Origin: Klebsormidium nitens
Lineage: Eukaryota > Streptophyta > Klebsormidiophyceae > Klebsormidiales > Klebsormidiaceae
Direction: 5' to 3'
Assembly: GCA_000708835.1 (NCBI GenBank)
Contig: DF237035.1
Coordinates: 69,899-133,898 of the forward strand
DNA: 64,000 nucleotides
Position numbers and translations under genes: made by a program. Shown piece after piece: positions 58,311 through 64,000 of this stretch (within the stretch, counting starts at the first letter, position 1; every line of letters starts with the position of its first letter). The notes beneath the pieces were generated by a model. That model was given only the letters and a program-made list of their open reading frames with translations. It had not been told where the DNA came from and ran no database searches.

Positions 58311-59642
58311 ACAAACATTAAAGAGCCGTTGCAAAGCGTTTGATTGAGGCTCTTGAGAGGGCAAGGTAAAATCATAGTCAAAGCTTTTAGTTGCCCCTCC
58401 TTATAGCATGGTGTCAGGGATCAGGTCGCAAGGCCTGAGATCCTTGAAATGTAATTTTCGGAACAGAACAATGACGGCAGAATGTGTATCTCAAGGAGAT
58501 ATAGTTTGAGGCATGACTGTATGTAGGAAATTTGTCCATACGCAGCTGTAACGTACATATGTAGTAAGGTTATAACATTGTACATAGTGGACTTAATTAA
58601 GGTAACTGTTCGTAAGGAGCTGAAAGGTTATTAATCAAGTGTTGCATGGTACATGCTTGCAAGCGGTTTGAGTTGACTGTTTTGTCATCCAGGTGAAGAA
58701 AAACTGGCATTGAATTCCAAGTAGACAAATTACAATGATATCATTTGTGTATAATCCGCCGTTCGACATGGTGATATGTCAGGGATCGTCGTGCATGTTC
58801 AAAGCTGGCTGTTGGTAGCCTAGGCTAGTGTGATCGAGTGTGCATCGATCATGATATGATGGCCGGCACGTCCCCAATGATGAATGTTGCTTGCATATAC
58901 TGTCCCAGTATGGCGAGCACTACCCACTTAAGTTGAGAATTTAAATTTGCCTCAATCGTCTATTGACAGTGATTGCACTGCACATGCCAGCTGATTGCAA
59001 ACTGCAAATTCGATATATGGAATCATGCACATTCACATCAATAAGTTCCCATGTATGCCATGGAAGCCTACATGGCCCATGTGGCTACGGCGAATTTGAA
59101 AAGAGAAATCATGCCGGCCGGAACTGCAATATACAAGTTCGATCGAAGTACATATGTACATTCTGGATTAGAAAAGGCCAGACTCACCGCGTCCGGACGT
59201 CGACTACAAGAAAAAATGTACAGAGTAGTAAGTTGGAAGCTCAGGCTCGCATGCATTAAGCAGACGGACAGGGCGCGTGGATGTATGCGGGATAAAGCAT
59301 CGTACAGAACACGAACAATTCATAGTGTTAACCCAATGCGAACCACGCATGCCTAGAAAAAAACGATTATATGTTCCAGTATATGGGTACATGCCGGCCC
59401 TAGCTGAATGAGTGGACGGCTTTTAAGTGTACTGAACTGTTGTAATGGGATATAGTAATCAGCTTCATTGATATAATGCGCCACAGTTGTTCGTCGATTA
59501 TCGACCATTTACAAGAGGTAAAATTCAAGTTCAAGCCAGAATTGCATGCCTGAATGAAAGAAACCGCACATTGCGGGGCAATCGTAGTGAACACTCTTAT
59601 GCAGAATATTGATCAAAAAATCGGAACATAGGGCTTATAAAA
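58311..59642. other. Intergenic region between CS-domain and TRAF-type genes (convergent)
   Basis: About 1.3 kb, AT-richer than neighbouring genes, with no supported exon or repeat. Confidence 0.45.
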
Positions 59643-61731
59643 CTACGAGGCTCCACGTGCTGTTGGTCTTCGACCAAAGTAAGCGCTCACCAGGAAAACA
59701 GCAGCCCCCAATGCTGCCGTCACCCAGAGCTTTCGCAAATGGTTGCCGCTTCTTTGCCCCGGGCCCCTACTTTGACTACTTACTTCCACAGGTTCTGCAC
59801 TACTGCTTCCGTCCCCACTCGTTTTGACTTCCTTATCATATTCGAAGCCATGAACCATGACATCGTGTCCTAGTCTCTCCCGATTCGTTATGTACTTATT
59901 GCAGTACACACAGAGGTCCGTCCTGCTACCGCAAAAGTACTCGTGTTCTACAGAATCTTCAGCCGGCATGCTGAACTCGCAATAAGGACAAATGGTCTCG
60001 CGCTTAGGACATTGGTTGAGGTTGTGTCTTGCAAGATCTGAAACCTCGATCTTTGCTTGACATAAAGTACAGGGGACCTGCAATGTAAGTGAGAATTGCG
60101 ATGTGTAGTTGCGAGCCTGTTTTCCATCTAGACTTTGCAAGAAACAGATTCCTGCAGGCACATCCTATTGACTGGATGTCGACCTTGTTCCATCTGCGAG
60201 ACTGTTTGAAGACCTGGCGGCAAAGATGCTTTCAACAGCGAGATCGGTCGTGAGTTGCCTGAGCAGACACAAACGACGATTGGGAGCACCTCATGATTTG
60301 CGACAGCCTACTGATCTCCAGTACTTTCGCCACCTTCTCATAGACTTGTTTGCAACTGCAATCGATGTTGCTTTGACAGGCTGCCTGCTCACTTTCGATG
60401 ATTACTGGACTGTCAACTCCCATTCAGAATGATATGTTTCGTTGTGCTCTTTGATAAATCTATCTCAACGATGAGTTGGCAAAAAGGGACTCACCAGAGC
60501 ATGGAATTCATCGAAGTGCTCCGCAGCTCTGACCCTTGCCACCATCTCCCCGCATCGCTGACACTTTTCCAGATTCCGTTTGCAGTGGACAGCATGAAGA
60601 TCGAAGTTGGCGGTCGATATCACCTTTTTACTGCAGTGAGTGACAAACCAAGTGTGAGATACGACCAGGCTTCTGACAACTTCCAAAAACATCATCACGA
60701 ACTTCAACAACTGGTGAACGTCCAGACAGTAACAGCTAAGTAAAGGCAATGTAGTCACTGAGATACTTTGGAGCTTTGAGAAAGACACAAGCTACCGCGA
60801 AGCTTCAACCACACCAGTTTTGCAGCTGATCAGAAGCTACCAGAGATTGTGATGCCCCCGCTATGATTGATGCAGACCAGAAGACGCGAGGTACCGTACG
60901 GTAGACTAAAGTGACTTAATGAAGAGCCAGCGCACAAAATCGCTCTAACAAATTCTGAACAACTGCAAAAGGTCAGTGGCAGCCTTGAGAGAGTGCAAGT
61001 TGAGGGTTTCTTTCTGCTTAGGAGTTCAGCCTTTGGCTCTTCTACCTGAACACTTGCAACTTGCGAATGAGTCATGATAATTCGGCAAGAAACACTCTTC
61101 AAGCAGATAAGAGGAATCAAGAGATCAACAAGGGAGAGCATCCAAACAGCAACTTGAACATTACGCAACTCCTTTTGACTAAGTCTGCTAAGTGCCACAG
61201 ATGCTCTGCACACTTTTTCAAACAACTTTTCTGGACCGAGAATAGAGAATCTGGCCAGGACAGAATCTCTCTGACGCATACCAGTGCGGGCAGACGCTTC
61301 CTCCCTCCTTGTCTACCATAGTGGTCGTGAACAAATTCCACAGCCCCCAGAGATGACGATGTGTTGTCACTTCAAGCTAACTGATCATACAACGTCTGTG
61401 TACCTTTGTTCTTTTGGTTTAAGAACCTCTTTTCTTAAGTGCTCTAGCTGGTCGCCTTCTTGGTAATCTGTCCGCATGAGGAGTTGTGCTATGCAGCTAA
61501 GATAAGGACGACCTTCAGAGGGGCACGGTTGAGCAGAACATTCAAGGAAGCAAAACAGACTATTAGCATAGCAGAGCTCAAGGCAACCTAAGCTTCGACT
61601 GAGCCGGCAATCACGGCGCCAATATAATCTTCCAAGTTTCTTGTGAACTTGAAGTTGATGTTGAAAGTTCCTTCTCACGTGACTGGCAACTCCAAGCCGC
61701 AGCGCCAAACCTCAGGCTCGAGCCGAGCCAT
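59643..61731 (-). CDS. TRAF-type zinc-finger protein with C-terminal membrane anchor
   Basis: Proposed exons leftward: 61679-61731, 60495-60630, 59643-60077; 207 aa in phase. It contains TRAFD1/XAF1-like zinc-finger repeats: NFDLHAVHCKRNLEKCQRCG, HFDEFHA, VPCTLCQAKIEVSDLARHNL, CPKRETICPYCEF, HEYFCGSRTDLCVYCNKYI, HDVMVHGFEYD. The C-terminus is unusual: after a Ser/Gly-rich linker there is a 19-residue hydrophobic helix (LWVTAALGAAVFLVSAYFG) followed by RRPTARGAS, so the protein is probably tail-anchored with its fingers in the cytosol. The last two exons are firm. The first exon (MARLEPEVWRCGLELPVT) fits in phase with good splice sites, but it leaves the first finger without the normal CxxC pair, so the true N-terminus may differ. 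Confidence 0.7.
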
Positions 61732-62483
61732 CCATGCAAGCTGCAAAGTCCAAGCCTAAAGTTGAATACCACTGCCAGGTACACAGGTGCGCATTGGTGG
61801 TGTCAAAACCACCGGGCGCTGCATCCCGCTTCTTCTTCCCCGGGCAATTTTCCGGTCTGAATGTGAAAACAGGCCGTCACAACGGTGGTCTCAACCGGTC
61901 GCTATTTAAACGTTCCGCATGCTACACTGAGTGGGGACGTCTTCACTCAAAATGAGAAGAAGACTGATAAGAAAGAACACGGAAGAAGGCGGAAGAGTTC
62001 AATGGAGCTAGTCCTTAGTAATCTCCTATATTATTTAAAGGCTAGAGAAGAAACAAAAGAAGCTACCTAATCGACTCAGTGTGCGAATCGATAAGCAATG
62101 GATTTCCGTACTGTAGCCCGCTGCACAGCTCAAGGGTGCAGAGCATATCCACAGCTCAAGTTCCATGTTGCTTCGCTGGACATCAGCGGAAACGGCCATA
62201 TTTTAAGGTAGACAAATATGACGATCCTTTTGGAATTCAGACTGTGCATGATAAAAGAGGAAATCTTCGAAACTACACCTATCAGTCCGTATGTCACCGC
62301 AATGCAACATGCGCCGTAATTCGTTCGAGCATAAGCGACTCGGCTGTCATGCAATGCAAATTGCTTAGGTTGTACGTACTACTTGGAGCATCTTGACATG
62401 ATGAGTGAGGTAGATGACTTCACGTACAGGTGCCTAGCACATCAAAAGCGACTTGCTCGTCTCACTACCAAACCGCCACGGTC
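61732..62483. other. Intergenic region
   Basis: About 750 bp between two minus-strand genes. It should contain the promoter of the TRAF-type gene. No gene or repeat is recognised. Confidence 0.4.
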
Positions 62484-63959
62484 TCATTGTGGCGTGCTCT
62501 CATACACGCTGAACGGCCTAAAGGTCAACTTCTTTGCTTCACTTGAACGGGCATATTCGGTTTCCTAGGGCGTGGCATCACAGGATTCGTTTGACCCCGC
62601 ATGCAAACTTCGAACGAATGCGTCCAGGCTTCAATCCACTTCCCGGCAATTTTAGTAATATTTTATACAAATACATCGGCCTTGGGAAGGCCCGCAATCA
62701 CAAGGTGAAAATGATTGTCTCAATTACTTCGAAAAGACGATGACAAGGGTCTCATTTGTACAGATATAATCCAATGTATCTAGCCCACTTCACAAGCAGG
62801 TTTTGCACTTACCTATCAATATAGCCCTCCCGATAAGCCCTCATAATCTCCTCTTGTGCTAGCAACTCGTATGGGTCCACATACTTTGGGGCACCCGCGT
62901 TTTGACTTCTTTCTCCACCATGCACAAAGTTCGAACCAAGGACCTGGACGATTCAAAGACACAAAGGTTTGGAAAAGTTGATGAAGGTAACAACCAGTTA
63001 AAAGCTTCTAAAGCGGCTCGTGGGCTATGCGTGACAACTTGGAAAGCTGACCCTTAAAACAGACGTCCTTATGTCCAAGTTTCTACATCAACAACCAGCG
63101 TCAGTCTAAGCGAAACGAAATTGCTGAATGGAAACATCGTTCGAACGCATATGACGTTGATAGCCATCGGACATATTGACACAGCCTCGCTTCAGTTCCG
63201 AACGACAGACTATCTTTTGATCCACGAGAAGAAGCTCCAGTCCGATGACTGAATTCTGTCGCATCCATACAGATGACAAGAAGCCCGAGCTTTTAAGAGT
63301 CAAGGTCGCTTCGCAGTTCAGATTACAAACAAGAGTCAGCAATCAAGACAACAGCAGGAAGCGAAGGAATACGCAGCTCGGAATAGTCCCCGACCACGGT
63401 CAAGTAAACTGCAAGAACGATATCAATAAGCATGCCCACCGCCAGGCCCCTCCGAAAATTGCCCGAGTGCTGCTGTGATACCAGTTCCGTAATGAACCAG
63501 ACCACACCTCGCAGAAGTCGCTATTGACACTCTGCACATTTACGGAGCCCAGAGATGCCGCAGCAAGGAGAGGTGCCTGATTTTAAATTTTGCAGAAATT
63601 CTCACCGCATAAGCTCCCCCAAAGAGAACGATGGCTGTCAATACCAGCGGCCAAAACGCTAAGAAAAAGGTTGTACCCAATTTCAGCAGCTCCCCGGCTC
63701 TTGGAAGCAATCCCTGCACGGAGGTGCACAGTCAGGCCAGCGGTTCTTTACACGCCTACTAAGAAAGTATGGGAATCGCCAGTCAAAATGATTCCTAAGG
63801 AGACAGTAGCACGATAAGCCAGTGTCCCAAACGAGCTGCCTCCTAGGAGCAAGCAGCCAACAATTGTTGGAGCAAGAGAACCATTCTGTGAGAGCCAAAA
63901 CGACTGGCCATGCCGCAACATTCTAATCAAGACCAATCTACATCATCGTTTTCTGCCAT
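62484..63959 (-). CDS. Small single-pass membrane protein, unknown
   Basis: Proposed exons leftward: 63942-63959, 63606-63713, 62813-62943, 62484-62517; 96 aa, phases consistent. The protein starts MAENDD, then GLLPRAGELLKLG and a hydrophobic helix (TTFFLAFWPLVLTAIVLFGG), then YAVLGSNFVHGG and a charged tail, APKYVDPYELLAQEEIMRA, ending with PFSVYESTPQ. I do not recognise the family. The two middle exons are well supported by good splice sites, hydrophobicity and composition. The 18-nt first exon (donor GTAGAT) and the 34-nt last exon (acceptor CTTTAG) are tentative. The gene could instead start further right, beyond the window. Confidence 0.5.
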
Positions 63960-64000
63960 GGTCACATCCGCTCCACAACGAACCGTTAGGGTAAACTGAA

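Noticed and set aside
63323-63505. Open frame with hydrophobic stretch (GLAVGMLIDIVLAVYLTVVG)
   Set aside because: Exons on either side already join in phase (GGAYA to VLGSNF); I could not find a pair of splice sites that makes this an internal exon with confidence.

Overview
This window is nuclear DNA of an intron-rich green-lineage eukaryote. Genes have 4 to 14 short exons with GT..AG junctions. It carries AKR2 (the plant cytosolic chaperone for chloroplast outer-envelope proteins) next to IFT81, a core intraflagellar-transport subunit. Plant-type cytosolic genes together with a motile-cilium gene point to a streptophyte alga or a seedless plant with flagellate cells. A Klebsormidium-like charophyte is my guess, by inference only.

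Layout, left to right: first exon of a HAD phosphatase (minus, runs off the left edge); two tandem SDR oxidoreductase genes (plus); TAF1B/RRN7, an RNA polymerase I initiation factor (minus), divergent from a U2AF65-type splicing factor (plus); RAD17 checkpoint clamp loader (minus), divergent from AKR2 (plus); IFT81 (minus, 14 exons); a DDE transposase-like gene with a GC-rich minisatellite and a 20-N assembly gap (minus), flanked by repeat-rich DNA; a CS-domain protein (plus); a TRAF-type zinc-finger protein with a C-terminal membrane anchor (minus); and a small single-pass membrane protein (minus).

I rebuilt exons by joining open frames at GT..AG junctions with matching phase. Most models close exactly: 275+275 aa SDRs, 584 aa TAF1B, 756 aa RAD17, 374 aa AKR2, 687 aa IFT81, 323 aa CS protein. 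Two models are off by one base. U2AF65 is off at a G11/C8 homopolymer, and the transposase-like gene is off in one exon.

The most striking feature is not a gene. In at least six genes, introns contain degenerate local tandem copies of the neighbouring exon edge together with its splice site, on the 3' splice-site side or the 5' splice-site side. The clearest are in IFT81 (six copies of the exon 9 head, spaced about 150 bp), U2AF65 (five copies of the exon 3 acceptor and head, plus a near-perfect decoy of the exon 4 head) and TAF1B (several copies of the exon 5 head). The introns appear to have grown by repeated tandem duplication across splice junctions, leaving decoy splice sites that usually lead to early stops.
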